Below, piece after piece: positions 8,848 to 16,422 of a stretch of 64,000 nt of DNA. The stretch is taken from positions 248,001 to 312,000 of the forward strand of contig NZ_JBHMFD010000007.1 in assembly GCF_042427575.1 (NCBI RefSeq), in the 5' to 3' direction. The position numbers and the translations under genes were made by a program. The stretch's first letter is position 1. The number at the start of each line of letters is the position of its first letter. The notes beneath the pieces were generated by a model. It saw nothing but the letters and a program-made list of their open reading frames with translations. It did not search any database and was not told the origin of the DNA. The DNA is from Bergeyella porcorum (GTDB taxonomy: Bacteria > Bacteroidota > Bacteroidia > Flavobacteriales > Weeksellaceae).

Positions 8848-9795
8848 GTGAAATTATCTAAAGAAATAAAGGCAGGAGCCATTGCTGTACTCGCCATTGT
8901 AGGTTTCGTAATTTTGTTCCAATTTATGAAAGGGAAAAACATCTTCACCACAGATAATGTTTTCTATGCAGAATTTGATAATGTAGAAGGTCTCGCCGCC
9001 TCTAGTCCTGTGTCCATCAATGGACTAAAGGTAGGGCAAGTAGACCAGATAGTTCCTATTAAAGGAAATGATGGAAAAATACATTTCGTTATTAAACTTT
9101 TGGTAAGTGATGATTTTGAATTCTCTAAAAAATCTACCATCGAAATCTTTGAGCCAGGGCTAATGTCTGGAAAAGAAGCCCGAATTAATCTTCAATACGG
9201 TGGCGAAACCGCTAAAAGTGGCGATACTTTATCTGGTGAGTTCAAACTATCTATGATGAGTAATATTTCCTCTCAGATAGGGCCTGTAAAAGACCAATTG
9301 CAGAGTGTATTAAAACACGCTGATTCATTAATGCTCAATGCTAACGCCCTTACCGATGCTCAGAATCAAGCGGAAATAAAAGCCCTCCTAAGCAGCCTCA
9401 ATAGAACGGTAGCTTCTTTTGAAGCAACATCTCGCCAGACCAACCTATTGCTCGCCAATAGCGACCCGCGCCTTCAAAAGGTATTGGACAATGCTAATCT
9501 CGCAACTCTGAGTGCTAAAACAGCGATAGACAAGTATGGTAGAGTAGCAGAGGAAGTGAATGTACAAAAACTTAATGCTACTATTGATAAGCTGAGCCAA
9601 ACTTCTGACCAGCTGAACCAAGTGATTACAGGTATCCAAAATGGTAATGGCTCATTAGGAAAATTGGCAAAAGATGAAGAGCTTTACCGAAATCTGAATA
9701 ACGCATCCTCCAACCTTAATAAATTGGTAGAAGATTTAAAAGAAAATCCTAAAAGGTATCTCAACATCTCCGTGTTTGGAAAAAGCGGAAAGTAA
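8848..9795 (+). CDS. MCE/MlaD-family lipid transport protein
   Basis: A 315-residue protein with one N-terminal membrane anchor (AGAIAVLAIVGFVILFQFM, about residues 10-28), then an MCE domain around residues 38-110. Its DNVEGLAASSPVSINGLKVGQV segment is typical of MlaD substrate-binding subunits. The rest is a long helical region of the kind that forms the periplasmic tube. It should help move phospholipids between the inner and outer membranes. It starts at GTG. No MlaE/MlaF permease or ATPase genes are adjacent here. Confidence 0.88.
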   Translation: MKLSKEIKAGAIAVLAIVGFVILFQFMKGKNIFTTDNVFYAEFDNVEGLAASSPVSINGLKVGQVDQIVPIKGNDGKIHFVIKLLVSDDFEFSKKSTIEIFEPGLMSGKEARINLQYGGETAKSGDTLSGEFKLSMMSNISSQIGPVKDQLQSVLKHADSLMLNANALTDAQNQAEIKALLSSLNRTVASFEATSRQTNLLLANSDPRLQKVLDNANLATLSAKTAIDKYGRVAEEVNVQKLNATIDKLSQTSDQLNQVITGIQNGNGSLGKLAKDEELYRNLNNASSNLNKLVEDLKENPKRYLNISVFGKSGK

Positions 9796-9823
9796 TAAAA
9801 CCATAAAAAAAAACAATAACATT

Positions 9824-11149
9824 ATGCAGTATATTGACAACATCCTATTCGCTGCCTTGCTGGTGGCAGGCATCGGGTTATTTGTAAAGGGATTAAAAGA
9901 AATTTACCGAAATATAACGTTAGGAAAACAAATCAATCGCTCCGATAGAAAGGCAGAACGCTGGGCAACAATGGCAAATGTAGCCTTAGGACAAAGCAAA
10001 ATGGGAGCAAGACCTGTGGCGGGCTTTCTGCATATATTAGTGTATGTTGGTTTTATTATCATTAATATAGAACTAATCGAAATCATCATTGATGGACTCT
10101 TTGGCACCCACCGCTTTCTAGCATCGGTATTGGGAGAAACATTATACAAAGGCTTTACCGCTACGCTAGAGGTGATGGCACTTTTGGTATTGATAGCTGT
10201 AGTAGCTTTCTTTATCCGAAGGAATTTTTATGGCGTAAAACGCTTGAATATGAAAGAGCTATTCGGATGGCCAAAAAATGATGCCAATTGGATTTTGGTG
10301 ATAGAGTTTGCATTGATGATGGCTTTCTTCAAGATGAATTCCTCAGACCTCCTTTTGCAGCAAGCGGGCATCTATGCCCAGCACGGCTATTTCCCTGTGA
10401 GTGCAGCCCTTTTCGCTCCATTAATGGATTGGTTTAGCTTCGGAGATGGCTTCCTTATCTTTGTAGAAAGGGTAGCGTGGTGGTTTCATTTTGTAGGGAT
10501 TTTATTTTTTATGAACTACCTCTACTACTCAAAGCATCTTCACATCATCTTTGCATTTCCTAATACTTGGTTTGCCAATCTAGAAGCGAAAGGAAAATTT
10601 AATAACTTAGAATCTGTAACCAAAGAAATCAAGCTGATGATGGATCCCAATGCAGACCCTTATGCAGCTGCAGACTCCAATGCCGTTCCAGAGAAATTTG
10701 GTGCCAGCGATATTTTTGACCTGAACCAAGTGCAATTGCTCAACGCCTACACCTGCACCGAATGTGGAAGATGTACCGCCAATTGCCCTGCCAATCTCAC
10801 AGGAAAAAAACTCTCTCCAAGAAAAATAATGATGGATACGAGAGACCGATTGGAAGAAGTGGGTAGAAATATCAATAAAAATGGAAAATTTGTAGAAGAT
10901 GGTAAAAAACTCTTAGACGATTATATCTCTCGCGAAGAGCTTAGAGCTTGTACCTCTTGTAATGCTTGTGTAGAAGCCTGCCCTGTACTGATAGACCCTC
11001 TATCCATCATCCTAGAAATGAGAAGATACCTCATTATGGAAGAAAGCTCTGCACCACAAGAATGGAACTTGATGAATACCAATATTGAAAACAATGCTGC
11101 CCCTTGGCAATACAACCAAGCTGATAGGCTCAATTGGGCTAGCAATTAA
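9824..11149 (+). CDS. Membrane-bound 4Fe-4S dicluster oxidoreductase subunit
   Basis: A 441-residue fusion of an N-terminal membrane part (about five helices, NarI/heterodisulfide-reductase-gamma-like, with several His residues that could bind haem) and a C-terminal dicluster ferredoxin domain. The clusters are bound by CTECGRCTANCP near residue 293 and CTSCNACVEACP near residue 367. It probably passes electrons between the quinone pool and a soluble partner. In related genomes, as I recall them, a CCG-domain Fe-S protein gene usually follows; here a terminator follows instead. The start ATG at 9824 (MQYIDNILF) follows the MlaD stop by 28 bases. Confidence 0.85.
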   Translation: MQYIDNILFAALLVAGIGLFVKGLKEIYRNITLGKQINRSDRKAERWATMANVALGQSKMGARPVAGFLHILVYVGFIIINIELIEIIIDGLFGTHRFLASVLGETLYKGFTATLEVMALLVLIAVVAFFIRRNFYGVKRLNMKELFGWPKNDANWILVIEFALMMAFFKMNSSDLLLQQAGIYAQHGYFPVSAALFAPLMDWFSFGDGFLIFVERVAWWFHFVGILFFMNYLYYSKHLHIIFAFPNTWFANLEAKGKFNNLESVTKEIKLMMDPNADPYAAADSNAVPEKFGASDIFDLNQVQLLNAYTCTECGRCTANCPANLTGKKLSPRKIMMDTRDRLEEVGRNINKNGKFVEDGKKLLDDYISREELRACTSCNACVEACPVLIDPLSIILEMRRYLIMEESSAPQEWNLMNTNIENNAAPWQYNQADRLNWASN

Positions 11150-11156
11150 AACATTT

Positions 11157-11188
11157 AAAATCCTGCAAAGCACTTCGCAGGATTTTTT
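11157..11188 (+). terminator. Rho-independent terminator after the Fe-S gene
   Basis: The stem AAATCCTGC / GCAGGATTT closes a 9-base loop and runs into TTTTT, 8 bases after the stop codon. Confidence 0.85.
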
Positions 11189-11311
11189 ATTGAGAATTTT
11201 AGAGACAAATCTTGGTAATTGCAATTCTAAAACCAATGAAATGTAGATGAAATAAAATGACTTTTCTTTCGTTTTTTGTTTTAAGATAGCTTGTAGTATA
11301 TAAATATTTAT

Positions 11312-11319
11312 TATTTTTG
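11312..11319 (+). promoter_or_regulatory. -7 box upstream of the LUD gene
   Basis: TATTTTTG fits TAnnTTTG. A partial CTTG lies about 19 bases upstream. The TTG start codon at 11337 would give a leader of about 10 bases. Confidence 0.45.
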
Positions 11320-11336
11320 TCCATTATTATTATACT

Positions 11337-11918
11337 TTGAGTCTTTTTAAAAACATAATAAAGAAAATACTTAATCAGCCAGAAGAGGAAGAAGAAAAGG
11401 ATTTGGTAAAACTTAGCGATCAGCTGAAGAACGCAGATTTGGACTATAAGTTTGCCCAATTGTTTACCCTTTCTGGTGGATACTTCAATTATTGTCAAGA
11501 TGAAGCGGAAGCTTTGCAAACGCTAAATCAAATTATTAAAATTGAAGGCATTCAATCTGTGTTTTGTTGCGATGAAGACCTGAAGAACTTTTTAGATGTG
11601 GTGAAAGTGCCTTATTCCAAAGAGTTAGAACTCTTTAATGACGCTGCATTTATCACCTGTGAATACCTCATTGCCTACGATGGCAGAATTATGCTTTCTC
11701 ATAATAATATTTTACATTACCATTCTTCAAGATTGCCAGAGAAAATTATCATTATGGCGAATGTATCGCAGATTGTTACCAACCTTGGCGATGCAATGAT
11801 GAAGGTAAAAAGAAGAGGCTCACTCAAAAATCTGACTTCCATCAGTGGGAGCCAATCTAAACTAGACACACCGAATAAAGTTAATACCAAACTCTTCTTG
11901 CTATTGCTGGAGGACTAA
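11337..11918 (+). CDS. LUD (LutC/YkgG-like) domain protein
   Basis: A 193-residue protein with the LUD fold. It begins MSLFKNIIKKILNQPE after a TTG start and has an acidic region (residues 15-25). A GIQSVFCCDEDLKNFL segment is followed by the core FITCEYLIAYDGRIMLSHNN and the conserved LPEKIIIMANVSQIV. LUD proteins are linked to lactate utilisation, but this small flavobacterial type usually sits between ftsH and cdsA and its role is unknown. Here it leads an operon with cdsA (22 bases) and psd, while rsfS-ftsH lies about 41 kb away. Confidence 0.82.
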   Translation: MSLFKNIIKKILNQPEEEEEKDLVKLSDQLKNADLDYKFAQLFTLSGGYFNYCQDEAEALQTLNQIIKIEGIQSVFCCDEDLKNFLDVVKVPYSKELELFNDAAFITCEYLIAYDGRIMLSHNNILHYHSSRLPEKIIIMANVSQIVTNLGDAMMKVKRRGSLKNLTSISGSQSKLDTPNKVNTKLFLLLLED

Positions 11919-11940
11919 TGCTATCTTAATACGAAAAGTT

Positions 11941-12807
11941 TTGGATAAAAATTTACTACAACGCCTCATTTCGGGATTTTTCTACGGACTTGTCATCATT
12001 CTTTGCACCACGCCTTTAGGAGCAGAATATTTGGGTAAAATCATTCCTGGCATCAAGCAATATTATCTTTATTTTGGGATGATTACATTCTTTATGGTGG
12101 TGGGCACTTGGGAGTGTATGCGTATTATGAAGTTTGGGAAAGGCTGGGAACGCTTCGTGGTGGCTCCTTTATCATTTTATGTTTTTTATATTTTTGCCAA
12201 ACGGTATTTTGAACACAGCTTTTATTTCAATTTTAACCTTTCCGAAATTTTAGCTCTTTCTTTGATTCTTATTGCTTCCATCACGCTTTTCAGGTTCAAA
12301 GATGAATTGTATTTCGATAGTGGTAAGTTGATTTTCACGGTGATTTATGTTGCCCTTACCTTTGGTTTTTCATTAGGATTACCTAGTTATGACTACTCTG
12401 GTGATTTTTCATTAGAAGTTTTGATGCTATTTATCTTGATATGGAGCAGTGATTCCTTTGCTTATTTCACGGGAAGGCTATTTGGAAAGCATAAAATGGC
12501 ACCAAAAATTTCTCCTAAAAAAACTTGGGAAGGCTTCGCGGGTGGGGTTGTACTAACTTTAATTTTAGGTTTTTTCATAGAACAATATTATCCTGAGCTT
12601 AGAGGCAATTGGATGTTGGTAGGTTTTTTAGTGTCAGTATTTGCTCCATTGGGAGATTTGGTAGAGAGCCAACTGAAAAGAAGCTTCGGTGTGAAAGATA
12701 GTGGCAATATTATCCCTGGGCACGGAGGGATATTAGACCGCCTAGACAGCTTTATCATCTGTGCTCCCGTAATCTATTTATACTTTTTATTAGACAAACT
12801 ATTTTAA
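11941..12807 (+). CDS. cdsA: Phosphatidate cytidylyltransferase
   Basis: A 288-residue integral membrane enzyme that makes CDP-diacylglycerol from phosphatidate and CTP, the branch point of bacterial phospholipid synthesis. It has about eight hydrophobic helices. The CDP-transferase signature is complete near the C-terminus: SQLKRSFGVKDSG followed by IIPGHGGILDRLDS. The TTG start at 11941 (MDKNLLQRLISGFFYG) is the only one preserving the family N-terminus. It is in an operon with LUD upstream and psd 5 bases downstream. Confidence 0.95.
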   Translation: MDKNLLQRLISGFFYGLVIILCTTPLGAEYLGKIIPGIKQYYLYFGMITFFMVVGTWECMRIMKFGKGWERFVVAPLSFYVFYIFAKRYFEHSFYFNFNLSEILALSLILIASITLFRFKDELYFDSGKLIFTVIYVALTFGFSLGLPSYDYSGDFSLEVLMLFILIWSSDSFAYFTGRLFGKHKMAPKISPKKTWEGFAGGVVLTLILGFFIEQYYPELRGNWMLVGFLVSVFAPLGDLVESQLKRSFGVKDSGNIIPGHGGILDRLDSFIICAPVIYLYFLLDKLF

Positions 12808-12812
12808 TTGAT

Positions 12813-13469
12813 ATGAAACTTCACAAGGAATCCAAAGGAACTATTATTGTTGCGAGTATTGCTTTTGCTCTCATTTCGTTTTTAGCCATTCGCTTTCTCG
12901 AGGAATGGTCGCTACTCATTATCATTCCATTATTAGTCATCTATGGCTTAGTATTCTGGTTTTTCCGAGTGCCTAATAGAACCATTTTAGACCACAAGGA
13001 AAATGTCATTGCTCCCGTAGATGGTAAGGTGGTGATGATAAAAGAAGTAGAAGAAAACGAGTTTTTGAACGGAAAAGCCATTCAGGTTTCTATTTTTATG
13101 TCGCCTCTCAATGTGCATATTTGCCGTTATCCTGTTTCGGGAAAAGTGGTTTATAAAAAATACCACCCAGGTAAATACCTTGTTGCTTGGCACGAAAAAT
13201 CTTCTACCGAAAACGAAAGAACTACCGTTGCTGTAGAAACATTCACCCATCATAAAGTGGTATTCAGACAGATTGCAGGGTATGTGGCAAGGCGTATTGT
13301 TTTCTATTGCAATGAAAACGATACCGCAAAAGCTGGACACGAATATGGTTTCATAAAATTTGGCTCTAGAATGGATGTATTCCTACCATTGGACACCGAA
13401 ATTCTTTGCAAAATAGGCGATAAAACCCAAGGCGGATTGGATGTGATTGCGAAGCTTAAAAATGCATAA
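12813..13469 (+). CDS. psd: Phosphatidylserine decarboxylase, short (archaeal-type) form
   Basis: A 218-residue PSD-A-type enzyme that decarboxylates phosphatidylserine to phosphatidylethanolamine. Two N-terminal membrane helices (residues 10-50) precede the catalytic region with NVIAPVDGKVV, the His-containing MSPLNVHICRYP and YHPGKYLVAWHEKSS. The self-cleavage site that generates the pyruvoyl cofactor is the Gly-Ser of IKFGSRMDVFLP near residue 185. It is coupled to cdsA at 5 bases, so the two consecutive membrane-lipid steps are cotranscribed. No phosphatidylserine synthase gene is in the window. Confidence 0.93.
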   Translation: MKLHKESKGTIIVASIAFALISFLAIRFLEEWSLLIIIPLLVIYGLVFWFFRVPNRTILDHKENVIAPVDGKVVMIKEVEENEFLNGKAIQVSIFMSPLNVHICRYPVSGKVVYKKYHPGKYLVAWHEKSSTENERTTVAVETFTHHKVVFRQIAGYVARRIVFYCNENDTAKAGHEYGFIKFGSRMDVFLPLDTEILCKIGDKTQGGLDVIAKLKNA

Positions 13470-13479
13470 TTCAAAACAT

Positions 13480-13522
13480 AAAAACTCCCCAGATAGCGTA
13501 TATAGCATTCGGGGAGTTTTTA
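13480..13522 (+). terminator. Terminator of the LUD-cdsA-psd operon
   Basis: The stem AAAAACTCCCC / GGGGAGTTTTT encloses a 20-base loop and lies 10 bases after the psd stop. It is symmetrical enough to act for the convergent gene at 13542 too. Confidence 0.85.
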
Positions 13523-13541
13523 TTTTCAGTAAGGAAATAGC

Positions 13542-13847
13542 TTAAAAAGCAGAAGGCGTATTATCGCTACTATTTTGCTTTGCCAATTCGGCAGCTTGTT
13601 TTTCCAGTTCTGTTTTTTCCTTTTGCAATTGAAGGTAGGCTTGCCTTTTTTGTGCTTCTTTGATGGCTGTTCCTTTGCTTACATAACCCACAATACCACC
13701 AATAATCAATCCGATGCCTATCCCAGCAAGAATACCCATTAAGCTAATGGGCTCAAACAACCTGATGAATGAAAACTCTGGAATCATATAATAAAGCAAA
13801 AAGGCTAAACCTAAAAGGATAACACCTACTAAAGATAAATTTTTCAT
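13542..13847 (-). CDS. Small two-helix membrane protein of unknown function
   Basis: A 101-residue protein from ATG at 13847. It has two hydrophobic segments (residues 5-22 and about 33-57, the second Gly-rich: GILAGIGIGLIIGGIVGYV). A charged Gln/Lys/Glu helix (KEAQKRQAYLQLQKEKTELEK) follows, probably a short coiled coil, then an unstructured end. I recognise no family; the layout resembles small membrane-anchored scaffold proteins. The upstream in-frame start at 13877 adds ten residues and is less likely. Confidence 0.65.
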   Translation of the reverse strand: MKNLSLVGVILLGLAFLLYYMIPEFSFIRLFEPISLMGILAGIGIGLIIGGIVGYVSKGTAIKEAQKRQAYLQLQKEKTELEKQAAELAKQNSSDNTPSAF

Positions 13848-13866
13848 ACTTAAATTATTATATAAA

Positions 13867-13902
13867 AACCTTTCCAAATTTAATCATAAAAATTGGAAAG
13901 GC
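13867..13902 (-). terminator. Terminator of the M48 protease gene
   Basis: On the minus strand an AGCCTTTCCAA-type stem with near-perfect complement is followed by TTTTTATA. It lies 24 bases after the M48 stop. Confidence 0.75.
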
Positions 13903-13925
13903 TATATTTTTTTACTTTCTTTGAA

Positions 13926-14732
13926 TTAAAGTTTTCCGCCAGCCGCTTTATAATATTCTAATGCACGCGGCATATTTCTCTGTAAGTCTGCTCTTCTATT
14001 TTCTGGGTTAGGGTGTGTAGACAGAAAATCTGGCTGTCGGTTTTGTCCAGATATAGAAGCCATTCTTTCCCAGAAAGGCACAGCCCCTCTTGGGTCATAG
14101 CCCGCCATTGCCATAATATAAAGTCCCATTTCATCCGCTTCCAATTCTTGTTTTCTACCGTATTTCAAAAGAACCGCTTGGGCACCTATAGGATACGCTT
14201 GGGCAAAAATCTGAGACCACTGTGAGCTGGAAATAGCACCGCCCAAAATAGCACCACCATATTGAGCAATGGAAGCTTGGGAAATTCTCTCATTGCCGTG
14301 TCCTGCTAAGGCGTGAGAAATTTCGTGTCCTAGAACCACCGCCATACCATTGTCATCTTTAGTTACAGGTAAAATTCCCGTATATACTGCCACTTTTCCG
14401 CCTGGCATACACCACGCATTGACAGCTTTGTCCTCAAGGAGGTTAAATTCCCATTGGAAAGAACTCAAATCATTCTGTCTTCCAATGCTTTTATAATAAT
14501 TGTGAGCCGCATTCTGCAACCTTACGCCTACATTTCTTACTTGAGTAGCCTCTTTGGTTCCTTTGATAACTTTAGCTTTCGTCAAAGTTTGATTATACTG
14601 TTCTGTAGCCATTGTAGCAATTTGCTGATTACCCATTACCTGTATAGATTTTCTACCCGTAATGGGATTGGTAACACAAGCTGTTGTTGCCACAGCAAGC
14701 ACACTGATGCCTAATAAATTTTTGATTTTCAT
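13926..14732 (-). CDS. M48-family zinc metallopeptidase lipoprotein
   Basis: A 268-residue periplasmic protease of the BepA/LoiP/YcaL type. A lipoprotein signal with lipobox (SVLAVATTAC, Cys near residue 19) is followed by VTNPITGRKS. The zinc site is HEISHALAGHGNER near residue 145, with the third ligand in the EADEMGLYIMAMAGYDP helix. The C-terminal FLSTHPNPENRRADLQRNMP is typical of the family. Such enzymes take part in outer-membrane protein quality control. The start at 14732 puts the signal peptide at the N-terminus; the longer frame from 14816 would bury it. It is transcribed divergently from the DUF4251 lipoprotein gene. Confidence 0.92.
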   Translation of the reverse strand: MKIKNLLGISVLAVATTACVTNPITGRKSIQVMGNQQIATMATEQYNQTLTKAKVIKGTKEATQVRNVGVRLQNAAHNYYKSIGRQNDLSSFQWEFNLLEDKAVNAWCMPGGKVAVYTGILPVTKDDNGMAVVLGHEISHALAGHGNERISQASIAQYGGAILGGAISSSQWSQIFAQAYPIGAQAVLLKYGRKQELEADEMGLYIMAMAGYDPRGAVPFWERMASISGQNRQPDFLSTHPNPENRRADLQRNMPRALEYYKAAGGKL

Positions 14733-14849
14733 AATGCAAAAATATTTAATTGCTCTCTTATAATCAATTTTTATTCCAAATGGATATTTTATGATGTGAT
14801 GAATGGCATTTTGCATTAATTTTGTAAGGATTAAGAAAACACTGAAAAT

Positions 14850-15377
14850 ATGAAACGGCTATTATCCTCTTTTATAGGAGTATTTTTGCTGCTGATGCAG
14901 TCTTGTGCCTCGCGTAATGATTGGTCTAAAGAAGTTGGAACTCAATTGCTGGCAGAGCAATCGTTTACCTTTGTAGCAGAGCGAGTGCACATTTATAATC
15001 CAGATGTCATCAATATTGCCAATGCGTTGCCCAATTACAACGCCGCTAGAATGGCAGAGCTAGACTATGGATATACTGTGGTGATGAAAGGTGATGAGCT
15101 GGCGGTAGAGTTGCCCTACTTTGGAAGGATGTTTAATGCAACAATGAATCGGGATAAAAATAGTTTCCGTTTTACCTCTAAAAATTTCGGTGTAGAGGAA
15201 ACAGCCAACCGAAAGAAGGCAAAAGTTTTTAAGATTACCCCAAAAGATGTGGGTGAAGTACAAAAGATGGTTTTGGAGGTGTTTCCTAATGGAAAAGCTT
15301 ACCTTTCTATAGATGCTAATGACCGCCAACCTATCTCTTATAGCGGGTATATCACGAAAAATGAAACGGCTAAATAA
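14850..15377 (+). CDS. DUF4251 lipoprotein
   Basis: A 175-residue predicted lipoprotein (LLLMQSCASRN, Cys at residue 19). The mature region has the DUF4251 pattern: a FTFVAERVHIYNPDVINIAN strand region, LPYFGRMFNATMNRDKNS, then FRFTSKNFGVEE and an alternating C-terminal half with GKAYLSIDANDRQPISYSG. The fold is known in Bacteroidota; the role is not. Its last 8 bases overlap the 3' end of meaB on the other strand. Confidence 0.82.
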   Translation: MKRLLSSFIGVFLLLMQSCASRNDWSKEVGTQLLAEQSFTFVAERVHIYNPDVINIANALPNYNAARMAELDYGYTVVMKGDELAVELPYFGRMFNATMNRDKNSFRFTSKNFGVEETANRKKAKVFKITPKDVGEVQKMVLEVFPNGKAYLSIDANDRQPISYSGYITKNETAK

Positions 15378-16359
15378 CCGTTTTTCCTAAAAGTTGTTCC
15401 ACAAATTTCTTGGCTTCCGTACTTGGGTTAGATTTCAGTTCGGAAGCGTTTTTTCTATGAACTTCGTAGGATTGCTCTGTGGTAGTATCGGCTTTGGTTT
15501 GCTGCAAAATGTATTCTTGTACCCAATAGTCAAAGCGTTTCTGAGCCTGTAGTTGTCTTGTCTTTTCAAAGGTTTGATTACTCTTTTTGAGAGATATAAA
15601 ATCCTCTATCGCCTGATACACTTCTTCCAATCCCCGATATTCTAACGCAGAACCTAGGAGAATGGGGATTTTCCAATGTTTTTCTTTCTCTGGCATAAAG
15701 TGTAAAGCACGCAGTAGCTCTTGCCGTGTGGCTTTGGCTTTGTGCAGGTTTTCGTCATTTACTTTATTGATGAAAACCGCATCTACCATTTCCATAATAC
15801 CTCTTTTAATGCCTTGTAGCTCATCTCCTCCACCAATGATTTTTAGGAAGAGAAATACATCGGAGATATCTGCTACTAGGGTTTCGCTTTGCCCTACGCC
15901 TACCGTTTCTATCAAGATATAATCATAGCCTGCGGCTTCACAAATGAGCATTGTCTCAAAAGTAGTATTGGCAACGCCGCCTAAAAAGCCAGAACTAGGG
16001 GAAGGGCGGATGAAGGCATTGTCCTCTTTTGCCAATTCTTCCATTCGGGTTTTGTCTCCTAGAATAGAGCCTTTGCTAAGAGATGAGCTGGGGTCAATAG
16101 CTAAAACCGCAACTTTTTTACCTTGTGAGATGGCAAGTTTTCCAAAACTTTCTATGAAGGTGGATTTCCCAGCACCAGGCACACCCGTTACACCCACACG
16201 CACAGAGCTGCCTGTGTAAGGCATTACGGACTTGAGGAGTTCCTCTGCTTGTATTCTATGCTCTGGTTTTTTACTTTCAACCAAAGTAATCGCCTTGGCG
16301 AGCAAGCGTTTGTTGCCCGTCCTAATACCGTTAATCAATTCCTCTGTGGAAAATTTCAT
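15370..16359 (-). CDS. meaB: MeaB, GTPase chaperone of methylmalonyl-CoA mutase
   Basis: A 329-residue G3E GTPase. Motifs in order: Walker A GVPGAGKSTF (residues 61-70), the LAIDPSSSLSKGSILGDKTRM block (about 94-114), PSPSSGFLGGVA, ETVGVGQSE (switch/Walker B, about 152) and NKVNDEN (base recognition). A C-terminal dimerisation arm of about 70 residues completes the family length. It loads and protects the B12 cofactor of methylmalonyl-CoA mutase using GTP. The mutase gene lies 57 bases upstream on the same strand, which fixes this call as MeaB rather than ArgK. Confidence 0.95.
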   Translation of the reverse strand: MKFSTEELINGIRTGNKRLLAKAITLVESKKPEHRIQAEELLKSVMPYTGSSVRVGVTGVPGAGKSTFIESFGKLAISQGKKVAVLAIDPSSSLSKGSILGDKTRMEELAKEDNAFIRPSPSSGFLGGVANTTFETMLICEAAGYDYILIETVGVGQSETLVADISDVFLFLKIIGGGDELQGIKRGIMEMVDAVFINKVNDENLHKAKATRQELLRALHFMPEKEKHWKIPILLGSALEYRGLEEVYQAIEDFISLKKSNQTFEKTRQLQAQKRFDYWVQEYILQQTKADTTTEQSYEVHRKNASELKSNPSTEAKKFVEQLLGKTVI

Positions 16360-16394
16360 TATCCGTTTTCTTAATGAAACATCTATATTTTTCC

Positions 16395-16422
16395 TCTAAC
16401 TTCTAACTTCTAATGTCTAACC
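16395..16422. repeat. Heptanucleotide tandem repeat (TCTAACT-like, 4 units)
   Basis: Four successive 7-base units (TCTAACT, TCTAACT, TCTAATG, TCTAACC) lie between mutB and meaB. The mutB stop codon, 16417-16419 on the minus strand, is inside the unit nearest mutB. Changes in copy number would therefore fall in the untranslated spacer. The unit resembles the 7-bp repeat in the glycosyltransferase gene at 55488. Confidence 0.8.

Noticed and set aside
11199..11519. Minus-strand 106-residue frame over the LUD gene start
   Set aside because: It overlaps the better supported LUD gene and an AT-rich leader, has no family resemblance and no terminator or promoter arrangement.
15060..15329. Antisense frame opposite the DUF4251 gene
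   Set aside because: It is a shadow of the real gene with no independent features.
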